This document shows, piece after piece, positions 7,638 through 16,654 of a stretch of 32,306 nt of DNA; within the stretch, counting starts at the first letter, position 1, and every line of letters starts with the position of its first letter. Under the pieces are notes generated by a model that was not told where the DNA came from, did not search any database, and saw nothing but the letters and a program-made list of their open reading frames with translations. Position numbers and translations under genes: made by a program. Location of the stretch: NCBI GenBank assembly GCA_944373095.1, contig CALWAK010000008.1, forward strand, positions 1 to 32,306, given 5' to 3'. Source of the stretch: an uncultured Bacilli bacterium (GTDB lineage: Bacteria; Bacillota_I; Bacilli_A; RF39; UBA660).

Positions 7638-9149
7638 ATGGATAAAGAATTAAAAAATTATTTAAGAAAAGCTCTAAAAAATCGAAAAGTTTTATTTGAA
7701 GAATTTAGTGAAAAAGTGGCAGAGGCAACTGATTTAAATGGTGTAAGTATTTTTGAGACTGACAAAAAAACTAGTTTTACTTTAGTACTTAAAAATGGTT
7801 CAAAGAAAGATATAAAAAATACTAATGCTGAAGAAGTTATAAAAAAATATGAACAAGTAGAAGAAGAGTTGATTTTGTTAAAAAATTTAGAAGACGTCTT
7901 GATAAATAATAGTACAGATAAAATATTAGATTGGCGTTTTTTAATATTTTCTTTAATAAATATAAAAGATAATATTGTCTTATCTAGTAACTTAATTAAT
8001 TTAATTATTCAAATTATAAAAAAAGATAATAATTATTATTTCTTATACAATGATTTTTTTCATAAAAAAGAAAGAAGATTAAGAACTTTAATTGTTAATA
8101 ATAAAATTGTATCTTTAGAGGAATTTTCTCAAATGTTAGGCGATATGTTATTTGATTATTTCAACAAGTTTTTTCTCTTGTATCCAATAGAAGAAATAGA
8201 ACTATTAGAAGCAACTAGTGTAATTTATATGATTTTACAAAATATTGAAGCAAATAAAGTAAGTGAAATATTAGATAATAAATTAAGGATTGTTGATTCT
8301 GATAAAGAAAAAATTATAAGTAATAATAGAAATTTTGATATAAAAAGATTAATAGATGAAGAATTTAAAAAATATAGTTATTTGTTTACTAATATAAACA
8401 ATGTTGAATATTTTATAGAGTACTTAAAACAATTAACTAGTGATGAATTATTAATTAGTACGTATAGAGAAAAGGCGTTAAAAAAATATCATAGTTTTAT
8501 AGAAGAACAAAAAGAGTATACGTTACAAGATATATATAAAGAAGATTATCAAGTTATTAAAGATAGTAAATCTTTAAATATACCTGAAATAAATTCTTTA
8601 ATTGATGATATTTATATTATGGCTGATATGTATTTAAATAGTAATAAGGAAGATAAATTATATTTATTAGAAGAATTTAAAAGATATATGATAAATTTAA
8701 AAGAACTATTTAATAAATATAGTAAAAAAGAAGAAAAAAGAGTTTCTAACGTAATATACTATACTTATAAAAATGAAGTAGTTGTATATGAACAATTAAA
8801 AGTATTAAGAAAAGATAGTTATTTTGATTATTATAATAATATTAATAAACTAATAAGCAATAAAATAAGAGGTCGTGAGTTACTAGGAACAAATTATGGT
8901 GAACCAGTATATTATATTGGAAAGGATAATAGAGTTTTTTATACTTTTGTGTATGATATTCCTGTTATTATAAATATTGGGGAATTTAATGATGCTATAA
9001 AAATTGTTAATTCGAGGGAGTTTAAAGAATTTATAAATAATGTAAAAAATAATATTGAGTTATATTTAGAAAGTGATGAAGATAATTCGATAATTATGAA
9101 TTTATTGAATAGTTCTAAAAAAGTAGCTAGAAAGTTAAGTAATGAATAA
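7638..9149 (+). CDS. Unrecognised 503-residue protein
   Basis: Not recognised. It has a convincing start (AGGGGG just before ATG), no signal peptide and no membrane segment, and is rich in Lys, Asn, Glu, Ile and Leu. Most of it looks alpha-helical. The first ~90 residues look like a separate domain (KALKNRKVLFEEFSEKV, then a SFTLVLKNGS strand pair). The segment near residues 430-470 (NYGEPVYYIGKDNRVFYTFV) looks like a small beta-sheet and is the best-ordered part. Its last bases overlap the next unknown gene, so the two form a unit between rplS and miaB. Cytoplasmic location is likely. Could be lineage-specific. Confidence 0.85.
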   Translation: MDKELKNYLRKALKNRKVLFEEFSEKVAEATDLNGVSIFETDKKTSFTLVLKNGSKKDIKNTNAEEVIKKYEQVEEELILLKNLEDVLINNSTDKILDWRFLIFSLINIKDNIVLSSNLINLIIQIIKKDNNYYFLYNDFFHKKERRLRTLIVNNKIVSLEEFSQMLGDMLFDYFNKFFLLYPIEEIELLEATSVIYMILQNIEANKVSEILDNKLRIVDSDKEKIISNNRNFDIKRLIDEEFKKYSYLFTNINNVEYFIEYLKQLTSDELLISTYREKALKKYHSFIEEQKEYTLQDIYKEDYQVIKDSKSLNIPEINSLIDDIYIMADMYLNSNKEDKLYLLEEFKRYMINLKELFNKYSKKEEKRVSNVIYYTYKNEVVVYEQLKVLRKDSYFDYYNNINKLISNKIRGRELLGTNYGEPVYYIGKDNRVFYTFVYDIPVIINIGEFNDAIKIVNSREFKEFINNVKNNIELYLESDEDNSIIMNLLNSSKKVARKLSNE

Positions 9150-10008
9150 TAGTGTAAAAAAAGAATTTTGTAATGAATTAGATATTATTATAAAAAATTT
9201 TAGGGTTTGTTTAAATAATTTAAATAATATAAAAGAAAAGATTAAAAGAATGGGTGTTTCAAAAGAAGTACCAATTTATTTAGGGGTTATTCCAAAATTT
9301 ATTGGAAAAGATATTATAGATTTATTTTCATATGATGACATCGATAATATATATGAACAAACTAGTCAAGTCTATTTTAATTTAATAGATATATTAAATA
9401 GTATTAAAAATAATGAAAATATACCTATTAGTGATTTACGTATATTTATTGCATTAAGTTTTGTTTTAGATGCTAATTTGTATGAAAAAATTTTTAAATA
9501 TTTCTTGGAATTAATAAAAAATAATGCAAAATTTTATATTAATAATTTTTCTAGAAATCATCTAATAGAAAGAAAAATAGCCAATTTAATAGGTGAAGGA
9601 AATTTTATAAGTGATGATTATAAGTTTATTTCTTATATAAGAGAGTGGTTATTTTCTTTTTATAGTGAATATCCATCTCTTATAGATTATGAAGTATTAA
9701 ATCTACTTTTAAATGATTCCATGTTTATAATTGATGCTCTTATTAAATTTGAGGTTAATAAAGGTTATTATTTAGTAGATAATGAAGAAGTTAGACCATT
9801 ATATAGTGGTTTATCTAAGGTAGTTGCAGATAATTTAGAGAATGAATTTAAGATGGCAAAGATAAGAAATAATGATGAATATATTGAATTTATGAAAACT
9901 GTAAGTAAAATAACTAATAATGAACTAGTTATTCAAATTTATGATGCTAGATGTCGTTTTAAAATGGATTTAAATAAAGGTGTTTTAAGAAAATTAAAAA
10001 AAATATAG
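9142..10008 (+). CDS. Unrecognised 288-residue protein, coupled to preceding gene
   Basis: Not recognised. The ATG lies eight bases inside the end of the preceding gene (ATGAATAA), which implies translational coupling. The protein has no signal peptide and no clear transmembrane helix. It looks almost wholly alpha-helical, with repeated Ile/Leu/Asn-rich helices. It ends in a basic tail (GVLRKLKKI). miaB starts 15 bases downstream with its own strong ribosome binding site. The pair may form a complex (inference from overlap only). Confidence 0.82.
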   Translation: MNNSVKKEFCNELDIIIKNFRVCLNNLNNIKEKIKRMGVSKEVPIYLGVIPKFIGKDIIDLFSYDDIDNIYEQTSQVYFNLIDILNSIKNNENIPISDLRIFIALSFVLDANLYEKIFKYFLELIKNNAKFYINNFSRNHLIERKIANLIGEGNFISDDYKFISYIREWLFSFYSEYPSLIDYEVLNLLLNDSMFIIDALIKFEVNKGYYLVDNEEVRPLYSGLSKVVADNLENEFKMAKIRNNDEYIEFMKTVSKITNNELVIQIYDARCRFKMDLNKGVLRKLKKI

Positions 10009-10023
10009 TAAAGGAGTGGTAGT

Positions 10024-11433
10024 ATGAATTTACCTAATTTAAAGGAAGCTGCTAAAAGAAGTAAAAATTCTGTTGAAGTAGTATATTTAGATAAAAATAA
10101 GAAAGAAAATATAAATAATAAGAAATATTTTTTAAGAACTTATGGATGTCAAATGAATGTTCATGATTCAGAAGAAATTAAAGCTATATTAGAAAATTTA
10201 GGATATACATTTACCGAAGAATTAGATAATGCTGATATAGTTGTATTAAATACTTGTGCTATTAGAGAAAATGCTCATGATAAAGTATTTGGCTATTTAG
10301 GAAGATGTAAACATTTAAAACAAAGTAAACCTGATTTAATTGTTTGTTTAGGTGGATGTATGGCTCAGGAAGAAGTAGTTGTAAATGAAGTGTTAAATAA
10401 GTATCCATACGTTGATATTGTATTTGGTACACATAATATTCATGAGTTAACTACAATGATTTTAAATTGCAAGCATAAACAAGATATTAATGTTTATTCG
10501 ATTGAAGGTAAAGTATATGAAAATATTGATTATAAAAGAGATTCTAATATAACTGCTTGGGTAAATATTATGTATGGGTGTGATAAATTTTGTACTTATT
10601 GTATAGTACCTTATACAAGGGGAAAACAAAGAAGTAGAAGAAGTAGAGAAATTATTAACGAAGTTAAATCTTTAGTAGAAAAGGGATATAGTGAAGTTAC
10701 TTTGCTAGGTCAAAATGTTAATGCTTATGGTAAAGATTTGAGTGATGAATTATCTTTTGCTAGGCTATTAGAAGAGGTTTCTAAGACTGGTATTAAAAGA
10801 GTTAGATTTGTTACTTCTCATCCGTGGGATTTTACTGATGAAATGATTGATGTAATTGCTAAATATGATAATATTATGCCATATATTCATTTGCCACTTC
10901 AATCTGGGTCTTCAAGAATTTTAAGATTAATGGGAAGACGTTATACAAAAGAAGAATATATAAAATTATTTGATAAAATGAAGGAAAAAATACCTAATGT
11001 TGCTATTTCTACTGATATAATTGTTGGTTTTCCAGGAGAAACTGAAAGTGATTTTGAAGAGACTATTGATGTTGTAAATCATTGCAAATACGATGGAGCT
11101 TATACTTTTATATTTTCACCACGTGAGGGAACACCAGCTGCTAAAATGCAAGATGATACTTCTTTAGAAGAAAAAGAAAATAGGCTATATCGTTTAAATG
11201 AAATAGTAAATAAATATTCTTTAGAAAATAATAAAAAGTTAATAAATAAAAATGTAAAAGTGTTAATTCTTGGAGTATCTGAAAAAGATGAAAATAAATT
11301 ATATGGATATACTGATACTATGAAACTTGTTAATATAGTAGGAGATAAAAAATTAATTGGTCAAATAGTAGATGTTTTAATTACTGATGCTAAGAGTTTT
11401 AGTTTAGATGGTAAGGTGTTGAAAAGTAACTAA
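10024..11433 (+). CDS. miaB: tRNA methylthiotransferase MiaB
   Basis: MiaB is a radical-SAM enzyme that converts i6A37 to ms2i6A37 in tRNAs reading UNN codons. The N-terminal UPF0004 domain supplies three cluster ligands, Cys42 (TYGCQMN), Cys78 (NTCAIRENA) and Cys112 (GGCMAQEE). The radical-SAM motif CDKFCTYC gives Cys186, Cys190 and Cys193. A TRAM-type domain fills the C-terminus (about 400-469). RVRFVTSHPWD and MPYIHLPLQSGSSRIL are strongly MiaB-like, separating it from MtaB and RimO. A clear AAAGGAG precedes the ATG, and a terminator overlaps the stop codon. Confidence 0.96.
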   Translation: MNLPNLKEAAKRSKNSVEVVYLDKNKKENINNKKYFLRTYGCQMNVHDSEEIKAILENLGYTFTEELDNADIVVLNTCAIRENAHDKVFGYLGRCKHLKQSKPDLIVCLGGCMAQEEVVVNEVLNKYPYVDIVFGTHNIHELTTMILNCKHKQDINVYSIEGKVYENIDYKRDSNITAWVNIMYGCDKFCTYCIVPYTRGKQRSRRSREIINEVKSLVEKGYSEVTLLGQNVNAYGKDLSDELSFARLLEEVSKTGIKRVRFVTSHPWDFTDEMIDVIAKYDNIMPYIHLPLQSGSSRILRLMGRRYTKEEYIKLFDKMKEKIPNVAISTDIIVGFPGETESDFEETIDVVNHCKYDGAYTFIFSPREGTPAAKMQDDTSLEEKENRLYRLNEIVNKYSLENNKKLINKNVKVLILGVSEKDENKLYGYTDTMKLVNIVGDKKLIGQIVDVLITDAKSFSLDGKVLKSN

Positions 11434-11449
11434 ATAGGTTACTTTTTTT
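11422..11449 (+). terminator. Terminator of miaB
   Basis: AAAAGTAAC (11422-11430) pairs with GTTACTTTT (11438-11446), with the miaB stop codon in the loop, and a T-run follows. Confidence 0.88.
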
Positions 11450-11468
11450 GTTTATTAATTTATAAATT

Positions 11469-11478
11469 ATGTTATAAT
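11469..11478 (+). promoter_or_regulatory. Extended -10 promoter of Tad-like locus
   Basis: ATGTTATAAT contains TGT plus a consensus TATAAT (11473-11478), 27 bases before the CpaE-like gene. No good -35 box is visible at 16-18 bases. Confidence 0.65.
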
Positions 11479-11504
11479 GTTTATAAGAATATAGAGGGAT
11501 ATAT

Positions 11505-12284
11505 ATGGGAAAAACTACAAAAAAAGCAGTTAGTATTTGCATTACAAGTGCAAAGGGTGGTGTTGGTAAAACTACACTTATTTTAAATCTTGCTGGTATA
11601 TATGAAGTCTTAGAAAAAAAAGTTTTATTAATAGATTTAGATGTTACTAATGGAGGATTAGCATTATCACTTAATAAACCTTATAAAAAAAATATTTATT
11701 CTTTATTTGAAGATATTTCATTGAATATTCATAATAATTTTTCAGAGTATGTGACTAAATATGATAATTATATAGATGTTTTACCATGTTTTACTGATCC
11801 AAGAAGTGCTGGTAAAATAAGTAATTCACTAATTGAAGAAATAATAGATAGAGCAAGTTTTTTATATGATGTGATATTAATTGATACAACACATCTATTG
11901 AATGAGTTAAATTTATATACATTAGATGCAGTAGATAAAATATTATATATTATTGGAAATGATGCAGTTAACTTAAAAAATATGAAATCTATCATTAAAA
12001 TATTTAATGATTTAAAAATAGATAAATATAAGATATTACTTAATAATTCTTATAATCCTTATAAAGATTATTTTAGTTTATATGATATAAAAAATATTAT
12101 TAAAACTAATATAGATTATTCTTTATCTAGTCAATTTTTTATACCTAATATAGATTCTTATGTTATGAATGGGAAGATTATAACTCTAGATAAAAAAGTT
12201 CCTAAAGTATATGGTAAAGATTATGAATCTTTATTAAATATTGCAACTGATTTATTAGTGAGAGGAGATGATACTAATGAGTAA
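11505..12284 (+). CDS. CpaE/MinD-like P-loop ATPase
   Basis: A 259-residue ParA/MinD superfamily protein. The deviant Walker A is KGGVGKTT (17-24), followed by VLLIDLDVTNGGLALSL, the switch I/A' region with the LDxD pattern. DVILIDTTHLLNE is the Walker B-like segment. In Tad systems the CpaE/TadZ protein helps localise the machine; the receiver-like N-terminal domain of CpaE is absent here, so it is the ATPase core only. First gene of a five-gene cluster, overlapping the CpaF-like gene by eight bases from its preferred start. A general ParA role cannot be excluded, but the neighbours argue for Tad. Confidence 0.82.
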   Translation: MGKTTKKAVSICITSAKGGVGKTTLILNLAGIYEVLEKKVLLIDLDVTNGGLALSLNKPYKKNIYSLFEDISLNIHNNFSEYVTKYDNYIDVLPCFTDPRSAGKISNSLIEEIIDRASFLYDVILIDTTHLLNELNLYTLDAVDKILYIIGNDAVNLKNMKSIIKIFNDLKIDKYKILLNNSYNPYKDYFSLYDIKNIIKTNIDYSLSSQFFIPNIDSYVMNGKIITLDKKVPKVYGKDYESLLNIATDLLVRGDDTNE

Positions 12285-13497
12285 TTTAGTTAATCATTTT
12301 AATTTAAAACCTGATAATTTAAGATATGAAAAAGATTATGAAATATTTAAGGATAAAGATGAATTAGAAAGATTAAAAAATATACTTATTGAAAGTATTA
12401 TAGATTCTGCTAATAAAGAAATAAATAGTAGTTTAATAGTCGAAAAATTAGATTTAGTTACTAAAGATATGAATTTATCTGCTGTAGAAAGAAGTTATTT
12501 ATATAATTTAGTAGATAATGAAATAAATGGCAATGGACCAATTAGTGCAGTATTAAAAGATAATGCTGTATCTAAAATAATGGTAAATAATTGTAAGGAT
12601 ATATATATAGAAACTAGAGATGGTATTTTAAAAGATAATAGTATTTCATTTATTAATAATGATCATATTATTAATACTATTTATAAGTTATTAAATAATA
12701 ATAAATGTTATTATGATAAAAATTCTTCTATTATTAATGCTAAGTTAATGGATGGAAGTACATTATTTGCATGTTTACCACCTAGTGTTAATAATCCTAT
12801 ATTTACTATAAAAAAATATAATGCGAATGTTACTTCTTTTAATGAACAAATTAGATTAGGGTCTTTAACTCCGTATATGGCAAGATTTTTAGAAGCATGT
12901 GTTCTTGCTAAGTTAAATATATTAGTATGTGGCTCATCCGATTCAGGTAAATCGACATTTCTAAATACTTTTATTAATACTATACCAGAAGAAAATAGAG
13001 TAGTTATTTATGATAATGATAATTCTATAAATATAAATAAGTCTAATGTATTAAATATTAATAATATTAATGTTAATGATTTAAATAATTTATATCCTGA
13101 TAATATAGTATTATCTTCGATAGATAATAATTTATTAGAAAATATTATGTATATGAATAAATTTAAAGGTATTATAGCATCTTATACTACTAATAATATA
13201 GATTATTTAGAAGATATTAATAAAGAAATATTAGTTACTAATCCTTTATTAGAAAAAGAATTAATTAATTATTATATATTAAATTCTATTGATATTATTG
13301 TTTATTTAGAAAAGATGCCTGATAATAAAAGAAAAGTAATAAGTATTAAAGAAGTAAATAATAATAGTTTAAAGACTATATTTGAATATAAAAATGATGA
13401 ATTTATATTATATTCTCATATTCCTAAATCTTACAATAAAATAAAAAGTATGGGTATAAATTTAATAGATGATATATTTAATGGAGTAATAAAATGA
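12277..13497 (+). CDS. CpaF/TadA-like secretion ATPase, catalytically degenerate
   Basis: About 406 residues matching the CpaF family in order: an N-terminal three-helix region, NEINGNGPISAVLKDNAVSKIMVN, AKLMDGSTLFACLPP and LGSLTPYMARFLEACVLAKLNILV. A P-loop GSSDSGKST follows. Downstream, the conserved catalytic elements are replaced. The Asp box (family IEDTAEL) reads IYDNDNS, the Walker B VGEVRG reads LSSIDN, and the His box THANS reads SYTTNN. The fold continues normally (NSIDIIVYLEKMPDNKRKVISIKEV). ATP binding is possible but hydrolysis is doubtful. The start at 12277 is chosen because AGAGGAG (12261-12267) is nine bases before it; an ATG at 12268 touches that site. Confidence 0.82.
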   Translation: MSNLVNHFNLKPDNLRYEKDYEIFKDKDELERLKNILIESIIDSANKEINSSLIVEKLDLVTKDMNLSAVERSYLYNLVDNEINGNGPISAVLKDNAVSKIMVNNCKDIYIETRDGILKDNSISFINNDHIINTIYKLLNNNKCYYDKNSSIINAKLMDGSTLFACLPPSVNNPIFTIKKYNANVTSFNEQIRLGSLTPYMARFLEACVLAKLNILVCGSSDSGKSTFLNTFINTIPEENRVVIYDNDNSININKSNVLNINNINVNDLNNLYPDNIVLSSIDNNLLENIMYMNKFKGIIASYTTNNIDYLEDINKEILVTNPLLEKELINYYILNSIDIIVYLEKMPDNKRKVISIKEVNNNSLKTIFEYKNDEFILYSHIPKSYNKIKSMGINLIDDIFNGVIK

Positions 13498-14483
13498 ATA
13501 GAGCTATTTTACAAGTAATTTTATTTATTATTATTCTTTTATTTATAATATTTATATTTAGAATATTTATAAGTTTAAAAAAAGAAAAACGAATAGCTAA
13601 GTTTGCTTTAGAAAATGATATTAATAATGTATTTATATTTTCTAATTTATATATTAAATTTTGGAAATTTATTCATACATTAAGTAAAGATTTAGGTAGT
13701 TATGAATTAATTAATAAAATATCTAAAAAATACGATAAATATATTTTAAAAACTGAATATAAGTATAAAAAAAATATAGATTATTTTACTATAAAAATAG
13801 TATTTATTATTTTAGTTTTAATATTAAATATTATTGTTATGTGTTTTAATTTATTACCTGTTAATATTATTACTTTATCTTTAAGCGTTATTATTGCTTA
13901 TTTTATTCCTGATTTATTTTGGCAGTATACGTTTCAAAAAAAAGTTAATAAAGTAAATAAAGATTTATTTTTAAGTATTAGGTGTATTAATTTTTCTTTA
14001 AATAATAATAGCAGTATTAAAGAAGGTATATGTTATGCTAGTAAAATGATTAATACTTCTATTAAAGATGAATTAGATAAAATAAATGATGATTTAGAAC
14101 ATGGGTTATCTTTAGCTAATGCGTATAAAAGATTTTATAAAAGATGTAAATTAAGAGATATATTATATATTTATTTAATTATTAACTATGGGGAAAAACT
14201 AAATATAAGTTATAAAGATATATTTAATAATATCTATAATTATTTAAAAGAAAAATATGATCACAAGGATAAATTTATTAAAGAAACTGATATTTATAAT
14301 TATTTATTTTTAATAGCACTTATAATACCTTTATTATTATATATATTTATAGTATTTTTAAAACCTAATTATTTTAATAAGTTATTTACTGGTTTAGGTA
14401 TATTTATATTAATAAGTATAATAATTATTTACACATTATTTATTTATATAGTTAGAAATTTATTGGAGGTTAAAGATGAATAA
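13494..14483 (+). CDS. TadB-like inner-membrane platform protein (T2SSF)
   Basis: A 329-residue membrane protein. TM1 is near residues 5-25 (LQVILFIIILLFIIFIF), two adjacent TMs lie around 102-145, and two more are at the C-terminus (LIALIIPLLLYIFIVFL and GLGIFILISIIIIYTLFIY). A cytoplasmic helical segment between TM3 and TM4 contains CYASKMINTSIKDELDKINDDLEHG, typical of the T2SSF domain of TadB. It overlaps the CpaF-like gene by four bases (ATGA) and its end overlaps the TadC-like gene, so the order CpaF-TadB-TadC is that of Tad loci. It would form the platform moved by the ATPase. Confidence 0.78.
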   Translation: MNRAILQVILFIIILLFIIFIFRIFISLKKEKRIAKFALENDINNVFIFSNLYIKFWKFIHTLSKDLGSYELINKISKKYDKYILKTEYKYKKNIDYFTIKIVFIILVLILNIIVMCFNLLPVNIITLSLSVIIAYFIPDLFWQYTFQKKVNKVNKDLFLSIRCINFSLNNNSSIKEGICYASKMINTSIKDELDKINDDLEHGLSLANAYKRFYKRCKLRDILYIYLIINYGEKLNISYKDIFNNIYNYLKEKYDHKDKFIKETDIYNYLFLIALIIPLLLYIFIVFLKPNYFNKLFTGLGIFILISIIIIYTLFIYIVRNLLEVKDE

Positions 14484-15141
14484 TGTTGTATCTTTTATAT
14501 ATCCTAAAAGTTATATAGATAAAATAGATAATAAGATAAAAAGTTTAGGTTATTCTAATAAATTAACTACAAGTAGTTTTATTATCACTAGATTAATAAT
14601 AGAATGTATTATATTCTTAGTATTTATATTAGTACCTGTATATGGCTTAATACTTAGTATATTATTTGTGGTATTATTTCATTTTGTATATGAGGATGTA
14701 CTTATTAATTCTAAATTAATTAGTAGAAATAATAAAATTATGAATGATGCTTTATTATATTTTAATATGTTATTATTAAGTATTAATAGTTATAAAAGTA
14801 TAGATGATTTATTATTAATTAGTAGTAATAGTATAAATAATAGTTTTACTAAAGAATTAAAAGTTGCTATTAAAGGAAAGAATTATCAAAATGCTTTATT
14901 AGATTTAGGTAATTATATTCCAAATAGTATTATAAGTGAATATCTTAAAGATATGAGTATTTGTAAAAATATCAATGAATTAGAAAGTATTATAAATAAT
15001 TTATTAGTTGAATTAGATAGAATAAAGGATGAGGAAATTACAAAGAAAATTAATATTTTACCATTTAAATTTACTATACTAATGATTTTATTTTTAGTAG
15101 TTGTAATAACTTTATTAATTGTTGTACCAAAATATTTATAA
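14476..15141 (+). CDS. TadC-like membrane platform protein
   Basis: A 221-residue protein with a hydrophobic pair at about residues 35-75 (IIECIIFLVFILVPVYGLILSI and following), a helical soluble region with ALLYFNMLLLSINSYKSIDDLLLI and a C-terminal TM (FTILMILFLVVVITLLIVV). This is the T2SSF-like layout of TadC, shorter than usual (about 300). It overlaps the TadB-like gene by eight bases and has GGAGG at 14463-14467. TadB and TadC normally form a heteromeric platform. Assignment rests on hydropathy, order and weak sequence likeness. Confidence 0.7.
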   Translation: MNNVVSFIYPKSYIDKIDNKIKSLGYSNKLTTSSFIITRLIIECIIFLVFILVPVYGLILSILFVVLFHFVYEDVLINSKLISRNNKIMNDALLYFNMLLLSINSYKSIDDLLLISSNSINNSFTKELKVAIKGKNYQNALLDLGNYIPNSIISEYLKDMSICKNINELESIINNLLVELDRIKDEEITKKINILPFKFTILMILFLVVVITLLIVVPKYL

Positions 15142-15201
15142 GATATTGCCAAGTATTAATAATTTATGGTATTCTATATATAGAAAGAATAGAGGTGTGT
15201 T

Positions 15202-15690
15202 ATGAAAGACTTTATGATTAAATTATATAGTAATGAAAATTTTCCTATTATATTATTTTCTGTAATAGGTATTCTACTTCTTTTATTTATAATAACTCTT
15301 ATTTTAGCATTAAATGATACTAAAAAGAAAAAAGATAGTATTGTTAATGAAAATAAAGATGATAGTACTATTGAAAATCCTGATAATAAGATAGTTATTG
15401 AAGAAGATAAACCATTAGTAAATGAAGTAAAAGAAGAAGAAAAATCTATTATAGAAGATTTTTCATTTGATGATATAGTTTTACCTAATACTTCTAAAAT
15501 TGAAGAAGTACCAGTAAAAGAATCTACTATAGTACCTGATTTAAATAGTAATAAAGTAGTTAGTGAAGAGGATATTGAATTACCAAAAACTAATGATTTA
15601 AATACTTATAACAAAGTAGTAAATTCTTCATCAGGATTAAATGTTAAATCATTAAATGATATTCCTGAAGAAGAGTATCGTATTAGATAG
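15202..15690 (+). CDS. Single-TM acidic protein of the Tad-like cluster
   Basis: Not recognised. The 162-residue protein has one N-terminal TM (about 14-36, PIILFSVIGILLLLFIITLIL), a short basic stop-transfer patch (DTKKKK) and then a long acidic, Asp/Glu/Asn-rich, probably disordered cytoplasmic tail. The tail carries two related short segments, DDIVLPNTS and EDIELPKTN. It sits 60 bases after the TadC-like gene, with a possible promoter TTGCCA (15146-15151)/TATTCT (15170-15175), and is followed by a terminator. The tail resembles a docking or scaffold linker (inference). Confidence 0.75.
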   Translation: MKDFMIKLYSNENFPIILFSVIGILLLLFIITLILALNDTKKKKDSIVNENKDDSTIENPDNKIVIEEDKPLVNEVKEEEKSIIEDFSFDDIVLPNTSKIEEVPVKESTIVPDLNSNKVVSEEDIELPKTNDLNTYNKVVNSSSGLNVKSLNDIPEEEYRIR

Positions 15691-15716
15691 AAGTAACTTT
15701 AAATACTTCTTTTTTT
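15689..15716 (+). terminator. Terminator after acidic TM gene
   Basis: AGAAGTA (15689-15695) pairs with TACTTCT (15704-15710), followed by a run of T. It ends the Tad-like cluster 27 bases before holA. Confidence 0.78.
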
Positions 15717-15742
15717 ATGGTAATATTTTATTGGTGATGAAA

Positions 15743-16654
15743 ATGATTTATCTTATAGTAAATAATAGTTATCATATTATTGATGAAGAAATTAAGAAGT
15801 TAGTAGATAATAATAAATATGAAGTTATTGATTATTTAAAAAGTAGTTTAGAAGATATAGTAATGGAAGCTAATTATACAGATCTTTTTTTATCTAAAAA
15901 AATAATGGTTATAAAAAATGCAGTATTTTTAAGTACTAAAAGTGATACTAAAGTATTAGATAAGTATTTAGAAAATCCTAATTTAAATACTGATATTATA
16001 TTTACATGTGAGGAAGTAGATGAAAGATTAAAAATTGTTAAAACTATTAAAGATAAGTTTCATTATAATATAATTAAACCTTTATACCAAAAAGAAATAG
16101 TAAGTAGATTACTTGATATAGCTAAAAAAAATGGATATGTTTTAAGTATAGAAAGTGCTACATATATTAGTAAGAGTTCTCTAGATAATTATGATATTGC
16201 CTATAATAATTTAGAAAAAATTTTTTTATATTATAGTAAACCATGTAAAATTGAAGATAACGATGTAATTAACTTAGTATCTATGTCTTTAGAAGAGAAC
16301 AATTTTAAATTTATAGATGCTGTTATAAATAAGAATATAAATGAGTCTTTTAGAATATTAAATGATTTAAAAATAAAAAAAATAGAGCCATTAAGTCTAT
16401 TTAATTTACTGGCTCGTGAATATAGGTTGATGCTTATTGTAACAGAAGAATATCGAAATAAAAGTAAAAGAGAATTATTAAATGTATTGAATATTAAAGA
16501 TTGGCAATTAGATAAATTATTAAAAAATGCTTCTTGTTATACTTTGGAAGAATTAGAGAAAAAAATTATTTTATTAGCCGATTATGATTATGATATTAAA
16601 GTTGGTAAAATTGATAAATGGTTGGCTTTAGAAATGTTTATATTAACTATTTAA
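15743..16654 (+). CDS. holA: DNA polymerase III delta subunit HolA
   Basis: The delta subunit opens the beta clamp as part of the clamp loader. The sequence follows the HolA pattern: MIYLIVNNSYHIIDEEIKKL at the start (family lYllyG.E.yl....i), EANYTDLFLSKKIMVIKNAVFL (family a.t..lFs.kRlV.v...), VNLVSMSLEENNFKFIDAV, LLAREYRLMLIVTEEYR and the C-terminal LADYDYDIKVGKIDKWLALEMFI. The arginines and P-loop-like motifs of active AAA subunits are absent, as expected for delta. The ATG at 15743 is chosen (15737 is possible); an earlier in-frame ATG at 15656 lies inside the previous gene and its terminator. Its 3' end overlaps rnhC tail to tail by 12 bases. Confidence 0.92.
   Translation: MIYLIVNNSYHIIDEEIKKLVDNNKYEVIDYLKSSLEDIVMEANYTDLFLSKKIMVIKNAVFLSTKSDTKVLDKYLENPNLNTDIIFTCEEVDERLKIVKTIKDKFHYNIIKPLYQKEIVSRLLDIAKKNGYVLSIESATYISKSSLDNYDIAYNNLEKIFLYYSKPCKIEDNDVINLVSMSLEENNFKFIDAVINKNINESFRILNDLKIKKIEPLSLFNLLAREYRLMLIVTEEYRNKSKRELLNVLNIKDWQLDKLLKNASCYTLEELEKKIILLADYDYDIKVGKIDKWLALEMFILTI

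Noticed and set aside
15656-15742. Longer holA start at 15656
   Set aside because: It would begin inside the preceding gene and translate through its terminator; the conserved HolA N-terminus begins at 15743.
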